Shown: positions 1-6,264 of the stretch, piece after piece
How the letters are laid out: each line of letters starts with the position of its first letter
Numbering within the stretch: position 1 is the first letter of the stretch
Assembly: GCA_009782245.1 (NCBI GenBank)
Contig: WRKK01000205.1
Span: 1-6,280, forward strand
DNA length: 6,280 nt
Origin: Defluviitaleaceae bacterium
GTDB taxonomy: Bacteria > Bacillota > Clostridia > Lachnospirales > WQUN01
Direction of reading: 5' to 3'
The notes under the pieces: model-generated
Told to the model about the DNA's origin: nothing
Database searches by the model: none
What the model saw: the letters and a program-made list of their open reading frames with translations, nothing else
Program-made: the position numbers and the translations under genes

Positions 1-1
1 T

Positions 2-997
2 GCGAAAAAGCTGATAGATATGCGGCTTAAACGAGAAATCTACATAGACAGTTCGGTATACGGAATGGGGCGCGGTGCAGGAAATCTCAACACGGAGCTG
101 CTCGCCAATTATTTGAACGTAGAAAATGGCACGGCGTACAATGTAGACCGCATTTTGCGAGTTTACGATGAACATACCGCAAAAACGCCGCAAAACTGGG
201 GATATTCCCTGCCATATTATTTGGCGGCGGTTCACAAGTGCCACCCAAACTATGCGACATTCCTAATAAACCGTGCAACCTTGCCAATCACGGACGTTGG
301 GTTAATGTTATCGAGCATTCCCGCCGCCGACCGCCGAGTTTACTCGGAAGAGTTGATAAACCGCTTGTATTACGAATATCAGTCGTCGCAAGTGGACGAT
401 ACCGCCGCATATGCCGCTCTGCAAGCTAAATTGTTTGAAGAAGAAACAAGGAAATCCCAAAAAGCGGTGCTAATATTAGCACCTGGGAAAACCCTGCAAA
501 CGCACAAAACGGCAATATCGCAATTTATAGTTACCGAAAACCCTGTAATTATCGCAATAAATCACAATCCAACGGATTTTGTGGCAAATTTTGTGTTTTA
601 CTCCAACCAAAAGCGTTACGCCGAGCGAGAGTTTCGTGGGCAAAATAAGGCTTTACGATATATTTTAACGTCCAATATAAAAGAGCAGAATGCGGAGAAA
701 TCCCGTGAAAACGCTGTGATTTTCAATTATTCCGATTTGTGCAACAACAAGGGCGTATTTTTTGATAATGCGGCGGCGATGTTGCTTGCGTTGTTGCGGC
801 GGACAAACTGCACAAAAGTGCATTGTGCAGGGCTTGATGGGTATAAATCGGATAACAACTATTACGATAACGCCTTGCAAACCATTAAAGACAGGGAAGT
901 AATGGTATCGATAAACACGCAACTTAACGAAACTGTTCGCAGCTATGGCGGAATTATGGAGATTTTGTTTTTAACGCCGAGTTTGTACACAAAATAA
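2..997 (+). CDS. HMGL/4-hydroxy-2-oxovalerate aldolase-like protein with C-terminal extra domain (5' end missing)
   Basis: This is the C-terminal 331 residues of a larger protein; the frame is open to the left edge. The first ATG in frame (position 20) has no ribosome binding site and falls inside conserved family sequence, so the true start lies outside the window. The segment at 62-85 encodes GMGRGAGN followed by LNTELLANYLN, the signature near the end of the TIM barrel in DmpG-like aldolases and related HMG-CoA-lyase-like enzymes. These are metal-dependent enzymes that make or break C-C bonds next to a keto group; the metal-binding and catalytic N-terminal part (DxR region) is not visible. 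From about visible residue 150 a second domain begins (KAVLILAPGK, later HCAGLDGY and a terminal FLTPSLY). From memory, such fused aldolases occur in surface-glycan loci, but the exact substrate is unknown. The next gene follows after 16 bases, suggesting one operon. The family assignment is good; the pathway is inferred. Confidence 0.85.
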   Translation, partial: AKKLIDMRLKREIYIDSSVYGMGRGAGNLNTELLANYLNVENGTAYNVDRILRVYDEHTAKTPQNWGYSLPYYLAAVHKCHPNYATFLINRATLPITDVGLMLSSIPAADRRVYSEELINRLYYEYQSSQVDDTAAYAALQAKLFEEETRKSQKAVLILAPGKTLQTHKTAISQFIVTENPVIIAINHNPTDFVANFVFYSNQKRYAEREFRGQNKALRYILTSNIKEQNAEKSRENAVIFNYSDLCNNKGVFFDNAAAMLLALLRRTNCTKVHCAGLDGYKSDNNYYDNALQTIKDREVMVSINTQLNETVRSYGGIMEILFLTPSLYTK

Positions 998-1000
998 AAA

Positions 1001-1005
1001 AGGAG
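1001..1005 (+). promoter_or_regulatory. Ribosome binding site of the glycosyltransferase-like gene
   Basis: AGGAG lies 8 bases before the ATG at 1014, inside the 16-base gap after the aldolase stop codon. It supports the ATG at 1014 over the later in-frame ATG codons at residues 10 and 15. No promoter is evident in this short gap, so the gene is probably read from the upstream transcript. Confidence 0.85.
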
Positions 1006-1013
1006 ATACAACT

Positions 1014-2990
1014 ATGATAGTTTACTCAATAGAACATTTTATGGGAATATATCAAATGTTGACATTGCGGTTGGTCAAACACCGCAACGAAAAGGCTGTT
1101 TTAATCGCTATTTTAGGCGAAAACACTATAAGGCAAAAAGCCGATTTTTTTGCCAAGCTGAAAAAAACGGAATTATTTGACGATATAGTTATGCTTAAGG
1201 AAATTTCGCTGATTGCGAACGAGGACGGCTCTTCTGAAGTAGCCGCACCTTTTTCTTCGACAGAGGAGTTGCAAGCAAAAATAGTGGCAACCTACAAGCC
1301 AATCATCGAGGAACATAACCTAAATTTGGCAGAAGCCGCAACTATTTATAGCTTGGAGGACATTACATCAGATTTTACTAGCTTTTTAAGCCATTTGGGC
1401 ATTCCATATATACACGTGGAAAATTTTTCTGGCTACATAAACGAAATATACGCCAAAGCTCATATTGCAAAACACCCACGGCACAAATTAAGGCAAAAAG
1501 AATGCTCTGTAAACAAAAACAACCGACCTTTACGAAAAATAGTGCTGTTTAGCGAAACAGCACTGCTTACAGAAACACCTCTTAGTGAAAAGGAACAGCA
1601 ACTATTGGAATTTTTTGATTTTAACAAAAAATTTAATCAAGTTGCAGAAGAGGACAGACTGAAATTTTTGTCCTGTTTTAATTTAGATTTAGAATTTTTG
1701 CAAAGCCACGATTTAACCATTTTGTTGCCCAACAGCGTTCTATTTACAGGAGTTTGGGCGGGAAGAGCAAGGGCAAAATTTAGCGATATTTTGTATTTTC
1801 AAGAACGATACGGCACTGTTTATGCGATGCTATTGGATTATTTTGCGAACAAAAATAACGCTATTTTATACCACCCGCACCCAAACAGGATAGACAGCAT
1901 AAATATGGTTGACTTTATAAGCGAACGAGGGGCAAATCACGTTGATCAAAATATGCCCATCGAGTTTTTAGCTTGGATTCCGAACATAAAAATAAAGCAA
2001 ACCTTGTCAATAAAAACAACTGCCTTGCAAAAATTAGCCTCGATAGTACAAGACGACATTAGTTTGGATATAGAATTTTTGTCCGTTTTTAACATTATGG
2101 ACAGACTGTACACCATGCAAACAATAATCAACAACTTGCCACACAGCAACATAAAATTTTACGGCATACCCGATAAAACCATGCAAACGCTGTACCGTTG
2201 CAACTTTGACGATTACCCCAATAAAATTTTTGAATGTTTGGAAACAGTAGAGTCTCTTACGCTTAACGCAAAGCCACTATTATACGAACCCGAACGCTCC
2301 GAAGACCCCAAAACCCTAGCAAACACAACATTACAGCAAAACGACATTTGCATTATCAACACAACCCTACCCTGCGATGAGCCTATAGTGCAAAGGCAAC
2401 TCATACTAAATATGCTAGAAACCGCAGACGAAAACGCCGTTATCTTCTTCACAAACATATTCCACGAATACAGTTTTGCCCACGTAGTAATGAAAAACAG
2501 GGTTTTTTTAGATTTTATTGTGCCAATAATAATCCACCGCACCAAACTTGACGACGGCGAGCCAGTAGGCGAACTAGGCACAATAACAATTTACGCCTTT
2601 TGCAAAAATGAGGAAACACGCAACCAGCTAAAAGCCACAAGCATAACCAAAAATCTGCACTATCTAAACACAATCCTAACAGTAACGCCGCTTTCTGACG
2701 AGGACGCACAATCTGAATACCAAAAATGCTGGGAACACGCCATAAACAACGCCCTAACCGACCACATGATAAATTTGCGGCACAAAGATAGCACAAAAGC
2801 ACTAAAAGAAGAACTGGCACAAGAAAAGCAAGCAATGCAACAAGAAATGGCGGCAATGCAACAACAACTATATCAAGCCAACTACCAACTACAACAAGAA
2901 AAAACCGCCCACCAAGCCACAAAAACAGAATTAGAAACGGCAACCGCCAAGCAAAACAAAGGGTTTTTCAGTAAATTTGGCAAACGGTAA
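1014..2990 (+). CDS. Putative surface-glycan glycosyltransferase-like protein with C-terminal coiled coil
   Basis: A 658-residue cytoplasmic-looking protein with no signal peptide or membrane segment. The N-terminal part (residues 1-140, beginning MIVYSIEHFMGIYQML) has alternating strand and helix character. The middle part contains LLPNSVLFTGVWAG and then YHPHPNR (H287-P-H-P-N-R292), followed by a segment with NMPIEFLAWIP. That layout resembles the GT-B type sialyltransferase/polysialyltransferase-like families (GT52 and relatives), where an HP motif sits near the nucleotide-sugar site. This is pattern resemblance, not a proven match. Residues 592-647 form a Gln/Glu/Lys/Ala-rich coiled coil, and the protein ends in a short basic aromatic tail (GFFSKFGKR), which could mediate oligomerisation or contact with the membrane or a partner. 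It lies 16 bases behind the aldolase-like gene, probably in one operon for a cell-surface glycan. Leucine codon choice changes near position 2270. That it is a real gene is near certain; the enzymatic role is uncertain. Confidence 0.6.
   Translation: MIVYSIEHFMGIYQMLTLRLVKHRNEKAVLIAILGENTIRQKADFFAKLKKTELFDDIVMLKEISLIANEDGSSEVAAPFSSTEELQAKIVATYKPIIEEHNLNLAEAATIYSLEDITSDFTSFLSHLGIPYIHVENFSGYINEIYAKAHIAKHPRHKLRQKECSVNKNNRPLRKIVLFSETALLTETPLSEKEQQLLEFFDFNKKFNQVAEEDRLKFLSCFNLDLEFLQSHDLTILLPNSVLFTGVWAGRARAKFSDILYFQERYGTVYAMLLDYFANKNNAILYHPHPNRIDSINMVDFISERGANHVDQNMPIEFLAWIPNIKIKQTLSIKTTALQKLASIVQDDISLDIEFLSVFNIMDRLYTMQTIINNLPHSNIKFYGIPDKTMQTLYRCNFDDYPNKIFECLETVESLTLNAKPLLYEPERSEDPKTLANTTLQQNDICIINTTLPCDEPIVQRQLILNMLETADENAVIFFTNIFHEYSFAHVVMKNRVFLDFIVPIIIHRTKLDDGEPVGELGTITIYAFCKNEETRNQLKATSITKNLHYLNTILTVTPLSDEDAQSEYQKCWEHAINNALTDHMINLRHKDSTKALKEELAQEKQAMQQEMAAMQQQLYQANYQLQQEKTAHQATKTELETATAKQNKGFFSKFGKR
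1541..1564 (+). repeat. Perfect 10-bp inverted repeat (hairpin) inside the coding sequence
   Basis: AGTGCTGTTT at 1541-1550 and its exact reverse complement AAACAGCACT at 1555-1564 are separated by a 4-base loop, AGCG. The hairpin lies in the glycosyltransferase-like gene and encodes part of VLFSETALL. No T-tract follows, so it is not a standard intrinsic terminator. Its role, if any, is unknown. Confidence 0.85.
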
Positions 2991-3000
2991 ATTTTGGCAA
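2971..3000 (+). repeat. Short direct repeat across the stop codon of the glycosyltransferase-like gene
   Basis: GTAAATTTGGCAA at 2971-2983 is repeated as GTAAATTTTGGCAA at 2987-3000, with one extra T. The first copy is coding and the second spans the TAA stop codon (2988-2990). It looks like a small local duplication; no function is implied. Confidence 0.6.
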
Positions 3001-3016
3001 TTAAAAATCTTCCTAC

Positions 3017-3045
3017 TTGACAACCTCAATCCAAAATGCTACAAT
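3017..3045 (+). promoter_or_regulatory. Housekeeping sigma-70/SigA-type promoter with extended -10
   Basis: A perfect -35 box TTGACA (3017-3022) is separated by 17 bases from a -10 box TACAAT (3040-3045), which is preceded by TGC, making an extended -10. Transcription would start near 3051-3053, about 24 bases ahead of the ATG at 3076. The short leader leaves little room for a riboswitch. The promoter sits in the 85-base gap after the glycosyltransferase-like gene and would drive the 172-residue protein and the hydratase, separating them from the upstream genes. Its near-consensus form suggests strong constitutive expression; I see no clear operator. Confidence 0.85.
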
Positions 3046-3062
3046 ATCCTAAACAACCCCAA

Positions 3063-3068
3063 AGGAGG
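3063..3068 (+). promoter_or_regulatory. Consensus ribosome binding site fixing the start at 3076
   Basis: AGGAGG lies 7 bases before the ATG at 3076 and just downstream of the promoter. The frame is open further upstream to an ATG at 2977, but that codon lies inside the preceding gene, upstream of the promoter, and has no good ribosome binding site. The start at 3076 is therefore preferred. Confidence 0.9.
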
Positions 3069-3075
3069 ATTTTTT

Positions 3076-3594
3076 ATGAATATTGGCAACACCAGCCCAA
3101 AAAAGCTGTGGTATATGGAATGGCAAGTGGCACAATCCCTAAAAGAAGACGACAAAATACTAAATTTTAGCAAAGCCGTTGACGAATGGAAAAACCAAAT
3201 TTTATCACGTGGCACGGCACTAACAGAGGAAGAAAAGGAACAAATACGGGCGTTAATTGCCAGGTGGCTAGAAGAAAACCCGCTAGAAACAGACGAGGAC
3301 AAAGCAAAATTTAGAGCCTTTGTTCAAGAGGTTTACGAAAAATTCGGTGCAAAACACGATACAGCCTACCTTTTAGGAGAAACAATAATGTCCGTTTTAG
3401 ACGAACGCACCAATCTTACGCACTTTATGCGTGATACCTTGCTTGAGGTGCTGAATATGCTGAAAAATCCCGCAAGCATGAAAAGCCCCGCAAATCGGGA
3501 AAATCAGGCAAACGAAATAGCCCAAAATATTGCGGTTATGGCATCAAGCAAATTGTACCCCGTGCAGGTTCGCCTGTTTAACGAAAACGTTTAG
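3076..3594 (+). CDS. Hypothetical acidic helical protein, 172 residues
   Basis: I do not recognise this family. The product has 172 residues, begins MNIGNTSPKKLWYMEW, and contains no cysteine, signal peptide or membrane segment. It is rich in charged residues and looks almost entirely helical. The stretch from about residue 48 to 90 (LTEEEKEQIRALIARWLEENP and onward) is strongly acidic and amphipathic; the middle has FVQEVYEKFGAKHDTAYLLGETIMSVLDE. A less charged, Asn/Ala-rich part follows, ending in KLYPVQVRLFNENV. It is the first gene after a strong promoter and lies 29 bases ahead of the aconitase-like hydratase, so the two are probably co-transcribed. A cytoplasmic partner or regulator of that enzyme is possible, but only the gene order supports this. 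That it is a real gene is well supported by promoter, ribosome binding site and length. Confidence 0.85.
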   Translation: MNIGNTSPKKLWYMEWQVAQSLKEDDKILNFSKAVDEWKNQILSRGTALTEEEKEQIRALIARWLEENPLETDEDKAKFRAFVQEVYEKFGAKHDTAYLLGETIMSVLDERTNLTHFMRDTLLEVLNMLKNPASMKSPANRENQANEIAQNIAVMASSKLYPVQVRLFNENV

Positions 3595-3623
3595 AAAAAC
3601 TTAGGAAAATAAGGTGCTTTATT

Positions 3624-5921
3624 ATGATAGAATTTTACAACCAGCCAGTATACGTAAAAAACGGCGACACAATAATCCTAGAAACCCCGCAAAACGCTGT
3701 TCAAGCCGAAAAATCCAAACAAGCCGAAAAATCCGAAAAATCAACCATCGCCCACAAAATTATAGCAGCCCACAATATCAGCAAAAACCCCGAGCAACTA
3801 CAGCTAAAATTTGATTGCTTGGCATCGCACGATATAACTTATGTCGGAATTATCCAAACAGTACGGGCGGCAAACGCTGATTTTGATAGGTTTCCTGTGC
3901 CGTATGTGCTAACCAACTGTCATAACAGCTTGTGCGCGGTTGGCGGCACAACCAACGAAGATGACCATGTTTTCGGGCTTTCTGCCGCTAAAAAATATGG
4001 CGGAATTTTCGTGCCGCCGCATATCGCAGTTATCCACCAGTATGTCCGCGAAACTATGGCAAGTTGCGGCAAAATGATTTTAGGCTCTGATAGCCACACC
4101 CGCTACGGTGCGTTGGGGACAATGGGCTTCGGCGAGGGCGGCGGCGAACTCGTAAAGCAACTTTTGGGGCGTACTTACGATATTAAAATGCCCGAAGTTG
4201 TCGCTGTGTACCTAACGGGCAAACTCCGCCCAGGTGTGGGCGCGCAAGATGTCGCCTTATCGCTGATAAATGCGGTTTTTGCGAAAAATTTGGTCAAAAA
4301 TAAAATTTTGGAATTTATCGGGCCAGGCGTTGCCACTTTAAGCGTGGATTATCGCATGGGAATAGACGTTATGACAACCGAAACGGCGTGTCTTTCCAGC
4401 ATTTGGGCGACGGACAGCAAAGTGGAAGAATATTACACGCTGCACGGCAGACCGTCCGATTACACGCAACTACAGCCCGAGCCGCTTGCCTGTTACGATT
4501 CTCTCATAAAAATAGACCTTTCGCAAATTTGCCCCATGATTGCGATGCCGTTCCACCCTAGCAACGTTTTTACAATAGAAACCGTGCAAAAAAACGCCGC
4601 CGATATTTTGCGGGAAATCGAAAAAAACGAGCAGGAAACCAGCCAGCAGAACAATTTTAGCATACAAAATTTGCTATTGCCCAACGGCGGCATGAAAGTT
4701 GACCAAGGGATAATAGCTGGCTGTGCAGGCGGTATGTACGAATTTATCGCCGAGGCAACGCATATTTTAAGCCAACACGCCCCCGAAATGACAGATGCTT
4801 TTTCGTTATCGGTGTATCCTGCAAGCCAGCCCGTTTATTTGGCGATGGTGGAAAATGGATTAGCCGCTAAACTGCTTAAAGCGGGCGTTGTGCTAAAAAC
4901 GGCGTTTTGCGGGCCGTGTTTTGGTGCTGGCGATGTGCCGAAACACAACGGTTTTAGCGTTCGCCACACAACCCGCAATTTTCCTAGCCGAGAGGGTGCA
5001 AAGCCCAATTTGGGGCAATCGGCGGCAGTTGCTTTAATGGATTCGTTATCTGTGGCGGCAACCGCCGCAAAACAGGGCGTACTAACCGCCGCCGACAGCC
5101 TGTTATCGGAAAAGCCCAACGTGCCTAGCTATTATTTTAACGCTGATATTTACAAAAAAAGGGTGTACATCGGCACAAACGCACCGCAGCCAGCCAATCA
5201 GCTAATTTACAGCCCAGGTATACGAGATTGGCCAAATTTTGCACCGTTATCCGAGAACATTTTGCTAGTTGTCGCCGCATTCATAACCGATGCCGTAACT
5301 ACAACCGATGAGCTAATCCCGTCTGGCGAAACCTCTACTTTTAGGTCAAATCCGCATTTGTTGGCAGAGTACACACTTTCACGAAAAGTGCCAGGTTATG
5401 TTAAATTTGCGAAAAAAGTGGCAAACTGGGAAGAAACCCGCAAAACGGGCGGTTCGCTTGCGGAAATTGCCGATAATACGCTGCAACGTGCTTTTCGGGA
5501 AATCCCGCAAACGGAGCAATCGGCAAATCAGCTAACAATAGGCAGTGTAATTTACGCCAAAAAGCCTGGCGACGGCTCCGCACGCGAGCAAGCCGCAAGT
5601 TGCCAGCGTGTTTTGGGCGGCTTTGCCAACATTGCCGAAGAATACGCCACAAAAAGATACCGCTCTAACCTAATAAATTGGGGGTTATTGCCGTTTACTT
5701 TGCCAACCGCCGATAACCCGCCCAATTTCGCAGACGGCGATTTTATTTATATCCCAAAAATAAAGCAAGCCGTGCAAAACAAGCAAACCCAAATAAGCGG
5801 CTTTATTTTCCCAAAAAACGGCACCAACACAAAAATTATCCAACTAGAACTAGCCATTACAGACGACGAACGGGATATTTTATTGGCGGGTTGTTTGATA
5901 AATCATTTTGCTGGGGTGTAG
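3624..5921 (+). CDS. Aconitase-superfamily [4Fe-4S] hydratase (YbhJ-like)
   Basis: A full-length 765-residue member of the aconitase superfamily, cytoplasmic enzymes that dehydrate and rehydrate hydroxy acids at a [4Fe-4S] cluster. The likely cluster ligands are C367 (in AGCAGG, replacing the usual GSCTNSS) and C429/C432 (in CGPCFGAGD). The 62-residue gap between the first two is close to the 63 of bovine aconitase (C358, C421, C424). Other recognisable parts are D114-H115, H138, D156-S157-H158-T159 (H138 to D156 spaced 18, as in aconitase), R451-N-F-P-S-R456, and in the C-terminal swivel domain G649-D-G-S-A-R-E655 followed by LGG and GLLPFT. The sequence style (TNCHNSLCAVGG, DSHTRYGALGTMG, GEGGGELVKQLL) is that of the YbhJ-like hydratases rather than classical AcnA/AcnB, so citrate/isocitrate is not assured as substrate. 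The start ATG is preceded by AAGGTG at 3611-3616. It lies 29 bases behind the 172-residue gene and is probably expressed from the promoter at 3017. Confidence 0.92.
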   Translation: MIEFYNQPVYVKNGDTIILETPQNAVQAEKSKQAEKSEKSTIAHKIIAAHNISKNPEQLQLKFDCLASHDITYVGIIQTVRAANADFDRFPVPYVLTNCHNSLCAVGGTTNEDDHVFGLSAAKKYGGIFVPPHIAVIHQYVRETMASCGKMILGSDSHTRYGALGTMGFGEGGGELVKQLLGRTYDIKMPEVVAVYLTGKLRPGVGAQDVALSLINAVFAKNLVKNKILEFIGPGVATLSVDYRMGIDVMTTETACLSSIWATDSKVEEYYTLHGRPSDYTQLQPEPLACYDSLIKIDLSQICPMIAMPFHPSNVFTIETVQKNAADILREIEKNEQETSQQNNFSIQNLLLPNGGMKVDQGIIAGCAGGMYEFIAEATHILSQHAPEMTDAFSLSVYPASQPVYLAMVENGLAAKLLKAGVVLKTAFCGPCFGAGDVPKHNGFSVRHTTRNFPSREGAKPNLGQSAAVALMDSLSVAATAAKQGVLTAADSLLSEKPNVPSYYFNADIYKKRVYIGTNAPQPANQLIYSPGIRDWPNFAPLSENILLVVAAFITDAVTTTDELIPSGETSTFRSNPHLLAEYTLSRKVPGYVKFAKKVANWEETRKTGGSLAEIADNTLQRAFREIPQTEQSANQLTIGSVIYAKKPGDGSAREQAASCQRVLGGFANIAEEYATKRYRSNLINWGLLPFTLPTADNPPNFADGDFIYIPKIKQAVQNKQTQISGFIFPKNGTNTKIIQLELAITDDERDILLAGCLINHFAGV
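3702..3737 (+). repeat. Two tandem 18-bp coding repeats near the start of the hydratase
   Basis: Two adjacent codon-aligned 18-base units, 3702-3719 and 3720-3737, differ at one position and encode QAEKSK then QAEKSE; a partial third unit gives KS. This makes a short Lys/Glu/Ser-rich stretch (residues 27-40) between the first strand region and the catalytic domain. It is probably a flexible linker grown by replication slippage. Confidence 0.8.
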
Positions 5922-6010
5922 GGGCGGGGGTTCACTTGCGTACACTCCTCGGTCGCTCGTCCCATTTGGCTCACACGATTTTAACGAAAGTGTAGGCAAA
6001 TGGGGCGGGT
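5921..6010. repeat. Imperfect inverted repeat flanked by GGGGCGGG direct repeats (possible small dispersed element)
   Basis: CCCATTTG (5961-5968) pairs exactly with CAAATGGG (5997-6004). The inner stem continues with mismatches and a bulge through CACAC/GTGT (5972-5976 with 5990-5993), leaving a 13-base loop. The outer stem extends at RNA level, with G-T pairs, to about 5955 and 6010. GGGGCGGG occurs at 5921-5928 and again at 6002-6009, flanking the structure in direct orientation; the first copy begins at the last base of the hydratase stop codon. A second sequence, CACTTGCGTACAC (5933-5945), is also nearly complementary (11 of 13) to GTGTAGGCAAATG (5990-6002), so an alternative fold is possible. 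Neither strand has a T-tract right after the stem, so it is not a typical intrinsic terminator, though it sits between convergent genes where one is expected. It may be a REP- or MITE-like element. Confidence 0.55.
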
Positions 6011-6023
6011 ATTATCTTAATAT

Positions 6024-6043
6024 CATTGCCTAACATTGCTTAA
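6024..6043. repeat. 10-bp tandem repeat at the 3' end of the minus-strand gene
   Basis: CATTGCCTAA (6024-6033) is followed directly by CATTGCTTAA (6034-6043), matching at 9 of 10 positions. The second copy overlaps the stop codon of the minus-strand gene (6040-6042). It is probably a local duplication. Confidence 0.7.
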
Positions 6044-6252
6044 TTTTCGGCAATTATTTTGTTTATTTGTTCTAGGGAGAGTTCGGTACATTCCATAATC
6101 TCATCGATGGGGCGATTTTTTTTAAGCAGTTTTGTGGCTATTTTAGTTGCTGCATTTGCCCAACCCTCTTCTCTGCCCTCTTCCCAAGCATCTCTAGCGT
6201 CTTCAATAGCGGCCTCCATAGCCAATTTTTCGTCATAAACAAGAATACTCAT
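6040..6252 (-). CDS. Small Rpn-tail-like protein, 70 residues (stand-alone or internal start of a longer gene)
   Basis: The 70-residue product starts MSILVYDEKLAMEAAIEDAR and contains WEEGREEGW (residues 23-31), a helical AATKIATKLLKK segment, and a terminal PIDEIMECTELSLEQINKI (residues 48-66). This matches the style of the C-terminal tail of Rpn-family (PD-(D/E)XK nuclease/putative transposase) proteins: EEGREEG repeats followed by a small helical motif with the pattern P-I-xx-I-xxx-T-x-LS-xx-x-I. The nuclease domain itself is absent from the window. The frame stays open for nine more codons to the right edge, so this could be the end of a longer rpn gene. However, a strong ribosome binding site 6 bases before the ATG shows that translation can begin here. 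The gene is convergent with the hydratase. It could be a free-standing small protein, a remnant, or the internally initiated short form of an Rpn protein. Confidence 0.75.
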   Translation of the reverse strand: MSILVYDEKLAMEAAIEDARDAWEEGREEGWANAATKIATKLLKKNRPIDEIMECTELSLEQINKIIAEN

Positions 6253-6258
6253 AACAGT

Positions 6259-6264
6259 ACCTCC
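6259..6264 (-). promoter_or_regulatory. Ribosome binding site of the small minus-strand gene
   Basis: Read on the minus strand, GGAGGT (within GGGAGGT, 6259-6265) lies 6 bases before the ATG at 6252. It is the main reason to accept this ATG as a true start even though the frame is open to the window edge. Only 28 bases remain upstream, too few to look for a promoter. Confidence 0.8.

Noticed and set aside
20..22. ATG at 20 as the start of the aldolase-like gene
   Set aside because: No ribosome binding site precedes it, the frame is open to the window edge, and it falls in the middle of conserved family sequence.
808..830. CTGCAC...GTGCAG inverted repeat in the aldolase-like gene
   Set aside because: Only 6 bp and inside a coding region; such repeats are expected by chance.
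2213..2943. Two overlapping minus-strand open frames opposite the glycosyltransferase-like gene
   Set aside because: They give hydrophobic, Leu/Val/Cys-rich or Ser-rich products typical of shadows of an A+C-rich coding strand, without ribosome binding sites or recognisable domains.
2977..3075. N-terminal extension of the 172-residue protein to the ATG at 2977
   Set aside because: It overlaps the end of the preceding gene, lies upstream of the promoter, and has no ribosome binding site; the AGGAGG before 3076 decides the start.
3614..3814. Small plus-strand frame overlapping the start of the hydratase
   Set aside because: It is an out-of-frame Lys/Arg-rich shadow of the A-rich coding sequence, and the ribosome binding site fits the ATG at 3624.
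5956..6009. Intergenic hairpin as a Rho-independent terminator
   Set aside because: No T-tract follows the stem on either strand, the loop is large and the stem is interrupted; it is listed as a repeat instead.
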